A DNA stretch of 11,109 nucleotides from JBBSTY01 sp038235385 (lineage in GTDB: Bacteria; Actinomycetota; Acidimicrobiia; Acidimicrobiales; Acidimicrobilacustridaceae), in contig JBBSTY010000135.1 of assembly GCA_038235385.1 (NCBI GenBank), positions 1 to 11,109 of the forward strand. Direction: 5' to 3'. This document shows positions 1-5,059 of the stretch, one piece after another (the first letter of the stretch is position 1; every line of letters begins with the position of its first letter). The translations under genes and the position numbers were made by a program. The notes below the pieces were generated by a model. That model searched no databases. It saw only the letters and a list, made by a program, of their open reading frames with translations, and had not been told where the DNA came from.

Positions 1-192
1 GCCACACGCAGGCGAGCACGGAACGTCGTGGGGGGGGGGGGCGCCCGGGCCCCCCCCCCCCGCCCGGCCCCGGAGCCCCCGCGGGGGGCCCGGGGCGTGT
101 CTGGGGGGGGGGGGCGCCCGGGAGCCCCGTGTGGGGGGGGGGCCCCCGGCGCCCCCCCCCCCCACGACGTTCCGTGCTCGCCTGCGTGTGGC
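1..192. repeat. 45-bp perfect inverted repeat with G/C homopolymer core
   Basis: Bases 1-45 are the exact reverse complement of bases 148-192. The 102 bases between them are almost pure G/C, with runs of 8 to 12 identical bases, and continue an imperfect palindrome. The outer 29 bases of each arm are ordinary mixed sequence; the next 12 are a G-run (30-41) or C-run (152-163). Because it starts at base 1 of the window, the likeliest reading is a fold-back or homopolymer artefact at a contig end. A real, extremely stable cruciform or G-quadruplex-forming element downstream of the tRNA gene is the alternative. An open frame across it (28-234) encodes only Gly/Pro/Ala/Arg-rich low-complexity sequence and is not a gene. 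Confidence 0.85.
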
Positions 193-201
193 GGGCGAGG
201 G

Positions 202-291
202 TGGCGGAGGGTGTGGGATTTGAACCCACGGTGACCCAAGGGCCACAACGGCTTTCGAGGCCGCCCCATTCGTCCGCTCTGGCAACCCTCC
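202..291 (-). tRNA. tRNA-Ser (anticodon CGA)
   Basis: Read on the minus strand, this gives a complete 90-nt type II tRNA. It has a perfect 7-bp acceptor stem (GGAGGGT with ACCCTCC), discriminator G and encoded CCA at 204-202. The anticodon loop is CTCGAAA, giving anticodon CGA (255-257 on the plus strand), which reads UCG. There is a long variable arm and the T-loop GGTTCAAATCC. The long variable arm plus discriminator G identify serine. It is followed on its 3' side by the odd palindrome at 1-192. Confidence 0.97.
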
Positions 292-298
292 GGATCGG

Positions 299-304
299 AC
301 ACTA
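299..304 (-). promoter_or_regulatory. Putative -10 box for tRNA-Ser(CGA)
   Basis: TAGTGT on the minus strand matches the actinobacterial TANNNT -10 pattern. It would start transcription near 292, essentially at the tRNA 5' end (291). A recognisable -35 box is not obvious. Confidence 0.45.
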
Positions 305-357
305 GCCGTCGGCGGCCACGCCCGAAAAAGCGTTGCCGGGCCGCCTGCGCCCGCTCC

Positions 358-804
358 TCAGCGACGTTCGGCGAAGAACCGCGAGAGCAGATCGGCGCAT
401 GCCGGTGCCTCGACCCCCGCCGTCACGGCGAACTCGTGGTTCAGGCGCGGGTCGGCCGCCACGTTGTAGAGCGATCCGGCGGCGCCGGCCTCGAGGTTGG
501 CGGCGCCGTAGACGAGCCGGCCGATGCGGGCGTTGACCATCGCCCCGGCGCACATGGTGCACGGTTCGAGCGTGACGAAGACGGTGGCGTCGTCGAGGCG
601 CCAGCCGTCGCGAGCTGCCGCCGCATCGCGCAGCGCGAGGAGCTCGGCGTGGGCGGTGGGATCGCCGGAGCGCTCGCGCTCGTTGCCGCGGGCGGCCACC
701 ACGGCCCCGTCGACCACCACGACCGCCCCGATGGGCACCTCGCCGCGCGCGCCAGCGGCCCGCGCCTGTTCGATGGCCAGCTGCATCGCGGTCTCGTCGT
801 CCAC
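358..804 (-). CDS. tadA: tRNA-specific adenosine deaminase TadA
   Basis: This 148-aa zinc-dependent deaminase converts adenosine-34 to inosine in the wobble position of tRNA-Arg(ACG) in the cytoplasm. Visible motifs are HAE at residues 52-54 (zinc ligand His and catalytic proton-shuttling Glu) and PCTMC at 81-85 (two zinc-binding Cys). The segments GEVPIGAVVV, DPTAHAE, VTLEPCTMCAGAM and GAAGS are the TadA signature. Length is close to the usual 150-170 residues. The frame stays open through the upstream tRNA to 1011, but homology begins near the GTG at 804. A TACCGT -10 box ends 6 nt before that GTG, so the message is probably leaderless. It sits between two tRNA-Ser genes on the same strand. 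The nearby ATG at 786 is a less likely alternative start. Confidence 0.95.
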   Translation of the reverse strand: MDDETAMQLAIEQARAAGARGEVPIGAVVVVDGAVVAARGNERERSGDPTAHAELLALRDAAAARDGWRLDDATVFVTLEPCTMCAGAMVNARIGRLVYGAANLEAGAAGSLYNVAADPRLNHEFAVTAGVEAPACADLLSRFFAERR

Positions 805-810
805 CCGCCC

Positions 811-816
811 ACGGTA
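811..816 (-). promoter_or_regulatory. Putative leaderless promoter -10 box of tadA
   Basis: TACCGT on the minus strand ends 6 nt upstream of the tadA GTG (804). That spacing would put the transcription start on the G of the start codon. There is no convincing Shine-Dalgarno sequence with room to act. Confidence 0.45.
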
Positions 817-890
817 GCGGTGGCGTGAGCCCGCGGATCCGCCCGAAGGTACCGGGGCGTCGCGGGGTCGAGCGGCTGGGCCGCGACCGA

Positions 891-905
891 ACCCCGGACC
901 GGGGT
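891..905 (-). terminator. Possible terminator hairpin after tRNA-Ser(GGA)
   Basis: ACCCCGG and CCGGGGT flank a single base, which gives a 5-bp GC stem with a 5-nt loop, 25 nt past the 3' end of the tRNA. No U-tract follows, so function is uncertain. It may separate the tRNA transcript from tadA. Confidence 0.3.
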
Positions 906-929
906 GCGGTTCGAGGTTCGGCGTGGTCG

Positions 930-1017
930 TGGCGGAGGGAGTGGGATTCGAACCCACGGTGAGTTTCCCCACACACGCTTTCCAAGCGTGCCGATTCGGC
1001 CGCTCTCGCACCCCTCC
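930..1017 (-). tRNA. tRNA-Ser (anticodon GGA)
   Basis: The minus strand gives a complete 88-nt type II tRNA. The 7-bp acceptor stem GGAGGGG/TCCCTCC has one G-U pair, discriminator G, and CCA encoded at 932-930. The anticodon stem CACGC/GCGTG encloses the loop TTGGAAA, so the anticodon is GGA (981-983 on the plus strand), reading UCC and UCU. A long variable arm and the T-loop GGTTCGAATCC are present. It resembles the tRNA-Ser(CGA) at 202-291 in the acceptor and T arms, and the two lie on the same strand flanking tadA. Confidence 0.97.
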
Positions 1018-1063
1018 AGGGAGTCCGCCGTCGCCTTCGGCGGGTGCCGGACGCGACTGCGGT

Positions 1064-1083
1064 CCGACAGGCTATCCTGTCGG
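1064..1083. promoter_or_regulatory. Palindromic promoter region between tRNA-Ser(GGA) and ffs
   Basis: CCGACAGGCTATCCTGTCGG is an 8-bp inverted repeat around CTAT. On the plus strand it contains TATCCT (1073-1078), a -10 box placing the start near 1085-1087, where the extended SRP RNA stem begins. On the minus strand it contains TAGCCT (1074-1069), a -10 box that could drive tRNA-Ser(GGA) with a leader of about 45 nt. It holds the only TA-containing -10 candidate I see between the two RNA genes. No clear -35 boxes are seen. Confidence 0.45.
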
Positions 1084-1086
1084 GTG

Positions 1087-1220
1087 ACCCACGCTCGCAT
1101 GTGATGGTCGGGTCCTGTGCAACCAGAGGCCGGGAAACAGGTCAGGGCCGGAAGGCAGCAGCCTTCAACGGAATCTCCGGTGTGCCGCAGATCGCCTGAC
1201 CATCACATGGGAGCGTGGGT
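1087..1220 (+). ncRNA. ffs: Small bacterial SRP RNA (4.5S type) with extended terminal stem
   Basis: This is the RNA core of the signal recognition particle. It binds Ffh and targets ribosomes making membrane and secreted proteins. The invariant domain IV is clear: GTCAGG at 1141-1146, the GGAA tetraloop at 1150-1153 closed by C-G pairs, and the asymmetric loop with GGCAGCAGCC downstream, followed by the return strand to CCTGACC. The normal terminal helix pairs 1101-1109 with 1198-1206, giving a canonical RNA of about 106 nt. Pairing continues outward: 1087-1109 and 1198-1220 are complementary over 23 positions with one mismatch. The transcript therefore probably starts near 1087 and may be trimmed. 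A TATCCT box lies just upstream. The RNA is similar to Rfam's Bacteria_small_SRP family by eye. The outer boundaries are inferred from the pairing. Confidence 0.93.
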
Positions 1221-1305
1221 CGTTCGCGTCCCGCACCGATTCGCCGCCGACCCGCTCGCTGCCGGCCCAGCGGCAGGCCCACCGGCGGGGGTGAGGCCGG
1301 CGCGG

Positions 1306-1311
1306 TAGGTT
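1306..1311 (+). promoter_or_regulatory. Putative -10 box upstream of the DUF350 gene
   Basis: TAGGTT fits TANNNT and would start transcription around 1318-1321, leaving a leader of about 30 nt that contains the GGAGGG ribosome-binding site at 1341-1346. Confidence 0.4.
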
Positions 1312-1350
1312 GGCGCCGCGGTGAGCCCCACCGCCTGACGGGAGGGAACG

Positions 1351-1788
1351 ATGAGCAGCGAGAGCCTGCGCGACCTGGTGGACCTGATCGGCCTCGCGGC
1401 CGCGTACGGCGGTGTGGGTCTCATCATGTTGGTCATCGGCGGGATCGTCATCGACGTGCTCATCCCCGGGAAGCTGCGCCAGCAGATCTGGATCGAGCGC
1501 AACCTGAACGGCGCCATCTTCTTGTCGAGCGCCATCTTCGCCCTCTCGATCATCGTGGTGGTCGCCATCCGCAGCGCATCCGACGACCTCGTGACGGGCC
1601 TCGTCGACACCGCTGCCTACAGCCTGTTCGGGATCTTCGTGTTCTCGATCACGTTCCTGGTCATCGATGTGCTGACCCCCGGCAAGCTGGGCGACACGCT
1701 CATCGAGGACCGCTTCCACCCGGCGGTGATCGTGAGCTCGGTGGCCAACATCGCCATCGCCATCGTCATCGCCGCGTCGATCTACTGA
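1351..1788 (+). CDS. DUF350 family four-helix membrane protein
   Basis: This 145-aa inner-membrane protein has four predicted helices, at about residues 17-37, 53-73, 89-109 and 124-144. It is an internal duplication: the helix-ending motif VIDVLIPGKL (33-42) recurs as VIDVLTPGKL (104-113), each followed by a short charged loop and a second helix. Two-repeat architecture, the D..(T/I)PGKL motif and length around 130-150 match the DUF350/UPF0719 family as I know it; its biochemical role is not established. The start is well fixed: GGAGGG at 1341-1346 lies 4 nt before the ATG. It stands between the SRP RNA gene and dnaX on the same strand, 61 nt before dnaX, but dnaX seems to have its own promoter. 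Family assignment is by pattern, not by search. Confidence 0.8.
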   Translation: MSSESLRDLVDLIGLAAAYGGVGLIMLVIGGIVIDVLIPGKLRQQIWIERNLNGAIFLSSAIFALSIIVVVAIRSASDDLVTGLVDTAAYSLFGIFVFSITFLVIDVLTPGKLGDTLIEDRFHPAVIVSSVANIAIAIVIAASIY

Positions 1789-1835
1789 CGGCGGCCCCGC
1801 CGGGGCGGCCGGCGGCGGGTCCCGCGCCCCGCCGG

Positions 1836-1841
1836 TAGAGT
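1836..1841 (+). promoter_or_regulatory. Putative leaderless promoter -10 box of dnaX
   Basis: TAGAGT ends 8 nt before the dnaX ATG (1850). The interval CGGCGGCG has no Shine-Dalgarno sequence, so transcription probably starts at or next to the start codon. Confidence 0.45.
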
Positions 1842-1849
1842 CGGCGGCG

Positions 1850-3778
1850 ATGGCCTACCAGTCGCTCTACCGGCGGTACCGACCCCAGAAGTTCGCCGAG
1901 GTCCGTGGTCAGGACCACCTCGTCCGCGCCCTGCGCAACGCCGTGATCGAGGAGCGGGTCGGCCACGCCTACATGTTCTCGGGCCCGCGAGGCACGGGGA
2001 AGACCTCGACCGCTCGGATCCTCGGCAAGGTCCTCAACTGCGTCGACGTCGTCGACGGCGAGCCGTGCGGCGTGTGCGACTCGTGCGTCGCCATCGAGGA
2101 GGGGCGGTCCTTCGACGTCCACGAGCTCGACGCCGCCTCGAACAACGGCGTCGAGGCGATCCGTGAGCTGATCCAACGGGCCTCGATGGGGTCCCCGGGG
2201 CGCACCAAGGTGTACATCCTCGACGAGGTCCACATGCTGTCGACCGCCGCGTCGAACTCGTTGCTGAAGACCCTCGAGGAGCCACCCGATCACGTGGTGT
2301 TCGTCCTCGCCACCACCGACCCCGAGAAGGTCCTGCCCACCATCCGGAGCCGCACCCAGCAGTTCGAGGTGCACCTCCTGTCGGCCGACGAGCTGCGCAA
2401 GCTGGCCGAGTTCATCGTCGACGACGCCGGGCTCGAGGTCACCCCCGAAGCCATCGAGCACGTGGTCCGAGCCGGCGCGGGATCGGCACGCGACATGGAG
2501 TCCGCGCTCGACCAGGTGGTCGCCGCCGGGGGCGTCACCGACGACCTCGACGCCATCGACGAGCTGGTCGGCGCCCTGTGCGAGCACGACACCGGGCGAG
2601 CGCTCATCGCCGTCGACGGCGCCATCAACGCCGGGCGGAGCCCGCGGGTGCTCGGCGAACGCCTCATCTCCCGGCTCCGCGACGTCTTCCTGGCGGCCAT
2701 GGACGCCGATCTCTCCCGGCTGTCCGACGAAGACCAGGAGCGGGTGTCCGGCCACGCCGGACGCATCGGTCCTGCGGGGGTCACCCGAGCGCTCGAGGTG
2801 CTCGGCACGGCGTTCACCGGGATCCAGGACGCGCCCGACCCCAGGGTGGTGCTCGAGGTGGCGCTGGTCCGTCTCACCAAGCCCGAGGCCGATCACTCGC
2901 TCGAGGCCATCGTCGAACGGCTCGAACGGCTCGAGCACGGGCTCGGACCGCTCGGGTCACCTCCGCCGCCCGCGCCCCAGCGCGGCACCCACCCGCACGT
3001 CGACGCCGTCGACCCGGACCCGTCGCCCGAACCCGAGACGCCGCCGCACGCCGGCCGGCCCGCCACCCCCGAGCCGGTCCCGCCCGACGTGGTGAGCGGA
3101 TCCGGGGCGGCCAGCGCGGCCCGCGAGGTCCTGGCCGCGCGCAAGGAGTCGTCGGGTTCCCCGAAGCGCCCGGCGCCGACGCGTCAGGACGCCGGCGACC
3201 GATCGGCGGCGTCCCCACCGCCGCCTCCCCGCCGCTCGTCCGGACGGCCGTCGACCACCGCCACCCCTGCCGCCTCGACCGGGTCCGCTCCCGCGTCCAC
3301 GCCGGCACCTGCGGGCGCTCCGGCCGACACCTCGCGCCCGCCCGTCCCTGCGGGCGGCGCCGCGCCGACGGTCCACGAGGTCGAGCGGGCCTGGAACGAC
3401 ACCGTCAAGCAGGGGCTGGCCCAGAAGGTCCGGGTGCGGTTCGATCCCGGCGCCTTCCTCGATCTCGCACCCGACGGTCGCATCCGCTTCGGCGTGCCCA
3501 ACCAGCACTACGTGGGTCGATGCGAGGAGCTCCGACCCGAGGTCGAAGCCGCGCTCGCTGCGCACTTCGGCGTCCCCGTTCCGCTCGTGATCGTCGTCGA
3601 CGACGACGCGCAGGCTCCGCCGGTCCGCGGCGCCGCCGCGCCCCGACCACCCGTCGAGCAGGACGACTCGGTCGATCTGAGCCAGCTCACCGATGCCGAC
3701 GTCGGTGCCACCGACACCGTCGAACGCATCGCCCAGGTGTTCCCGGGAGCCGAGCTGGTGGAGGACCTCGAACGCTGA
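1850..3778 (+). CDS. dnaX: DNA polymerase III subunit gamma/tau
   Basis: This 642-aa AAA+ ATPase of the replicative clamp loader loads the beta clamp and, as tau, links to the polymerase core. The N-terminus YQSLYRRYRPQKFAEVRGQ is diagnostic. Walker A is GPRGTGKT (45-52), the zinc module is Cys64, 73, 76 and 79, Walker B is LDEVH (124-128), sensor 1 is ATTD (154-157), and the SRT version of the SRC arginine-finger motif is at 167-169. The lid and oligomerisation domain continue to about residue 345. A Pro/Ala/Ser-rich linker (about 366-505) follows. A folded C-terminal domain (about 507-585) and an acidic tail end the protein. No A-rich slippery heptamer is visible, so a programmed frameshift making gamma, as in E. 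coli, is not supported. ybaB follows after 109 nt. Confidence 0.97.
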   Translation: MAYQSLYRRYRPQKFAEVRGQDHLVRALRNAVIEERVGHAYMFSGPRGTGKTSTARILGKVLNCVDVVDGEPCGVCDSCVAIEEGRSFDVHELDAASNNGVEAIRELIQRASMGSPGRTKVYILDEVHMLSTAASNSLLKTLEEPPDHVVFVLATTDPEKVLPTIRSRTQQFEVHLLSADELRKLAEFIVDDAGLEVTPEAIEHVVRAGAGSARDMESALDQVVAAGGVTDDLDAIDELVGALCEHDTGRALIAVDGAINAGRSPRVLGERLISRLRDVFLAAMDADLSRLSDEDQERVSGHAGRIGPAGVTRALEVLGTAFTGIQDAPDPRVVLEVALVRLTKPEADHSLEAIVERLERLEHGLGPLGSPPPPAPQRGTHPHVDAVDPDPSPEPETPPHAGRPATPEPVPPDVVSGSGAASAAREVLAARKESSGSPKRPAPTRQDAGDRSAASPPPPPRRSSGRPSTTATPAASTGSAPASTPAPAGAPADTSRPPVPAGGAAPTVHEVERAWNDTVKQGLAQKVRVRFDPGAFLDLAPDGRIRFGVPNQHYVGRCEELRPEVEAALAAHFGVPVPLVIVVDDDAQAPPVRGAAAPRPPVEQDDSVDLSQLTDADVGATDTVERIAQVFPGAELVEDLER

Positions 3779-3825
3779 CCGGTCCACGCCGGCGCCCCGA
3801 GGTTCGGCGTGTCGGTGCGTCCCCG

Positions 3826-3831
3826 TATCCT
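3826..3831 (+). promoter_or_regulatory. Putative -10 box upstream of ybaB
   Basis: TATCCT in the dnaX-ybaB gap would start transcription near 3838. That leaves a 5' leader of about 50 nt carrying AGGAG at 3874-3878, so ybaB-recR can probably be transcribed independently of dnaX. Confidence 0.4.
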
Positions 3832-3887
3832 GGGCACCGGCCCCGCACCCGGGCGTGACGGCCGCTGATCCACAGGAGCACCCGACG

Positions 3888-4337
3888 ATGGCCACCGAAC
3901 CCGCCGACGACGCCACCCCCGACATGGGCTCGCTGCTCGGCATGGCGATGGAGATGCAGCAGCAGATGATGGCTGCGCAGGAGGAGGCCGCCGACACTAT
4001 CGTGGAGGGCCAGGCCGGAGGCGGCGTCGTCCGGATCGAGGTCACCGGCAGCCTCGAGTTCCGGGCGGTGCACCTCGATCCCACCGCCGTCGATCCCGAT
4101 GATGTCGAGATGCTCGAGGATCTCGTGCTCGCCGCGCTCCACGATGCCGTGGCCCGGGTCAACGAGCTCACCGAGGCGGCGAACCCGCTCGCCGGGATGG
4201 ACCTCGCCAGCCTCGACCTCGGAGGGTTCGATCTGGGCGGGATCGATCTCGGGGGCATGCTCGGAACGGGCGGCGAGGTGCTCGATGTCGGCGAGGGCGA
4301 TCCGGGCGCAGGTCCCGACGGATCACCCGCGCCGTGA
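3888..4337 (+). CDS. YbaB/EbfC family nucleoid-associated protein
   Basis: This 149-aa small DNA-binding protein belongs to the family usually encoded between dnaX and recR. Family members form dimers that bind and bridge DNA, and a link to repair by RecR is suspected. Family features are the Met/Gln-rich helix (residues 17-35, MEMQQQMMAAQEEA), the segment GQAGGGVVRIEVTGS (41-55) forming the central sheet, and DVEMLEDLVLAALHDAV (72-88). The start is set by AGGAG at 3874-3878, 9 nt before ATG 3888; the longer open frame upstream lacks homology. The protein is about 40 residues longer than usual. Its tail contains DLGG three times (110-113, 115-118, 120-123), then a Gly/Asp-rich end. recR starts 28 nt downstream, presumably in the same operon. 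Confidence 0.88.
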   Translation: MATEPADDATPDMGSLLGMAMEMQQQMMAAQEEAADTIVEGQAGGGVVRIEVTGSLEFRAVHLDPTAVDPDDVEMLEDLVLAALHDAVARVNELTEAANPLAGMDLASLDLGGFDLGGIDLGGMLGTGGEVLDVGEGDPGAGPDGSPAP

Positions 4338-4365
4338 TCGCCCACGCGCCACGGGTCTGCCGCTG

Positions 4366-4971
4366 ATGGGCGTCTACGCGGCGCCGGTCCAGGACCTCAT
4401 CGACGAGCTCGGACGTCTGCCGGGCATCGGACCGAAGTCCGCCCAGCGCATCGCCTTCCACCTCCTCAAGCTCCCGAAGCAGGACGCCCTCCGTCTCGCT
4501 CGGTCCATCACCGAGGCCAAGGACCGGGTCGCGTTCTGCGAACGGTGCTTCAACATCGCCGAGGGCGACGAGTGCGGGATCTGCGCCGACACCCGTCGCG
4601 ACGGCACGGTCATCTGTGTGGTCGAGGAGCCCCGCGACATCGTGGCGGTCGAGAAGACCGGCGAGTTCAAGGGCTACTACCACGTCCTCCAGGGCGCCCT
4701 CAGCCCGATGGAGGGCATCGGTCCCGATCAGCTGCGGGTCAAGGAGCTCGTGGCCCGCCTCGGCGAGGACGTCGAGGAGATCATCTTGTGCACCAACCCC
4801 AACATCGAGGGCGAGACCACCGCCATGTACATCGGTCGGCTCATCGCCCCGCTCGGCATCCGGGTCACCCGCATCGCCAGCGGCCTGCCCGTCGGCGGCG
4901 ACCTCGAGTACGCCGACGAGCTCACCCTCGGTCGGGCCATCGAGGGGCGACGAGAGGTCGACGCCACCTGA
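4366..4971 (+). CDS. recR: Recombination protein RecR
   Basis: This 201-aa ring-forming protein works with RecF and RecO to load RecA onto SSB-coated single-stranded DNA in gap repair. Domains in order: a helix-hairpin-helix (LPGIGPKSAQRIAFHLL, 18-34), a C4 zinc motif (Cys58, 61, 70, 73), a Toprim domain (acidic E87-E88 in VVEEP, NPNIEGE at 144-150), and the C-terminal Walker-B-like segment GLPVGGDLEYADE (173-185). The length is normal (about 200). ATG 4366 gives the conserved N-terminus directly; the Shine-Dalgarno sequence is weak (CGGG about 12 nt upstream), which suggests coupling with ybaB, whose stop is 28 nt away. The frame stays open upstream inside ybaB but without homology. Confidence 0.97.
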   Translation: MGVYAAPVQDLIDELGRLPGIGPKSAQRIAFHLLKLPKQDALRLARSITEAKDRVAFCERCFNIAEGDECGICADTRRDGTVICVVEEPRDIVAVEKTGEFKGYYHVLQGALSPMEGIGPDQLRVKELVARLGEDVEEIILCTNPNIEGETTAMYIGRLIAPLGIRVTRIASGLPVGGDLEYADELTLGRAIEGRREVDAT

Positions 4972-4990
4972 GGGCGTGGCTGCCCGGCGG

Positions 4991-5018
4991 CCGGCCCCGG
5001 CGGCCCGCCCAGGGCCGG
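4991..5018 (+). terminator. Possible terminator hairpin after recR
   Basis: CCGGCCC at 4991-4997 pairs with GGGCCGG at 5012-5018. The 14-nt interval contains a further GGCGG/CCGCC complement. It lies 20 nt past the recR stop. No U-tract follows, as is common in high-GC actinobacteria. Confidence 0.35.
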
Positions 5019-5046
5019 TCGCTGCATCCGTCGTCCCCACTCGCCG

Positions 5047-5052
5047 TATCGT
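5047..5052 (+). promoter_or_regulatory. Putative leaderless promoter -10 box for the gene at 5060
   Basis: TATCGT ends 7 nt before the GTG at 5060. No Shine-Dalgarno sequence fits in GGCTTCG, so the message likely begins at the start codon. This box is the main argument for choosing GTG 5060. Confidence 0.45.
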
Positions 5053-5059
5053 GGCTTCG

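Noticed and set aside
1..192. Terminal inverted repeats of an insertion sequence
   Set aside because: The 102-base interior has no room for a transposase and is nearly pure G/C; no target-site duplication is visible.
28..234. Open frame across the G/C homopolymer region
   Set aside because: The translation is only low-complexity Gly/Pro/Ala/Arg from homopolymers and then runs into the tRNA gene on the other strand.
805..1011. 69-codon N-terminal extension of tadA
   Set aside because: It reads backwards through tRNA-Ser(GGA), has no TadA homology, and a better start with a -10 box exists at 804.
1794..1806. GCCCC-GCC-GGGGC hairpin after the DUF350 gene as a terminator
   Set aside because: It has only 5 bp with a 3-nt loop in a very GC-rich stretch and no U-tract; such hairpins are expected by chance here.
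1766..2938. 390-codon minus-strand open frame antisense to dnaX
   Set aside because: It is a codon-bias shadow of dnaX, typical of 70% G+C DNA, with His/Asp/Gly/Val-rich sequence and no recognisable domain.
1850..3778. Programmed frameshift producing a short gamma form of DnaX
   Set aside because: No A-rich slippery heptamer is visible in the coding sequence around the end of the ATPase and lid domains.
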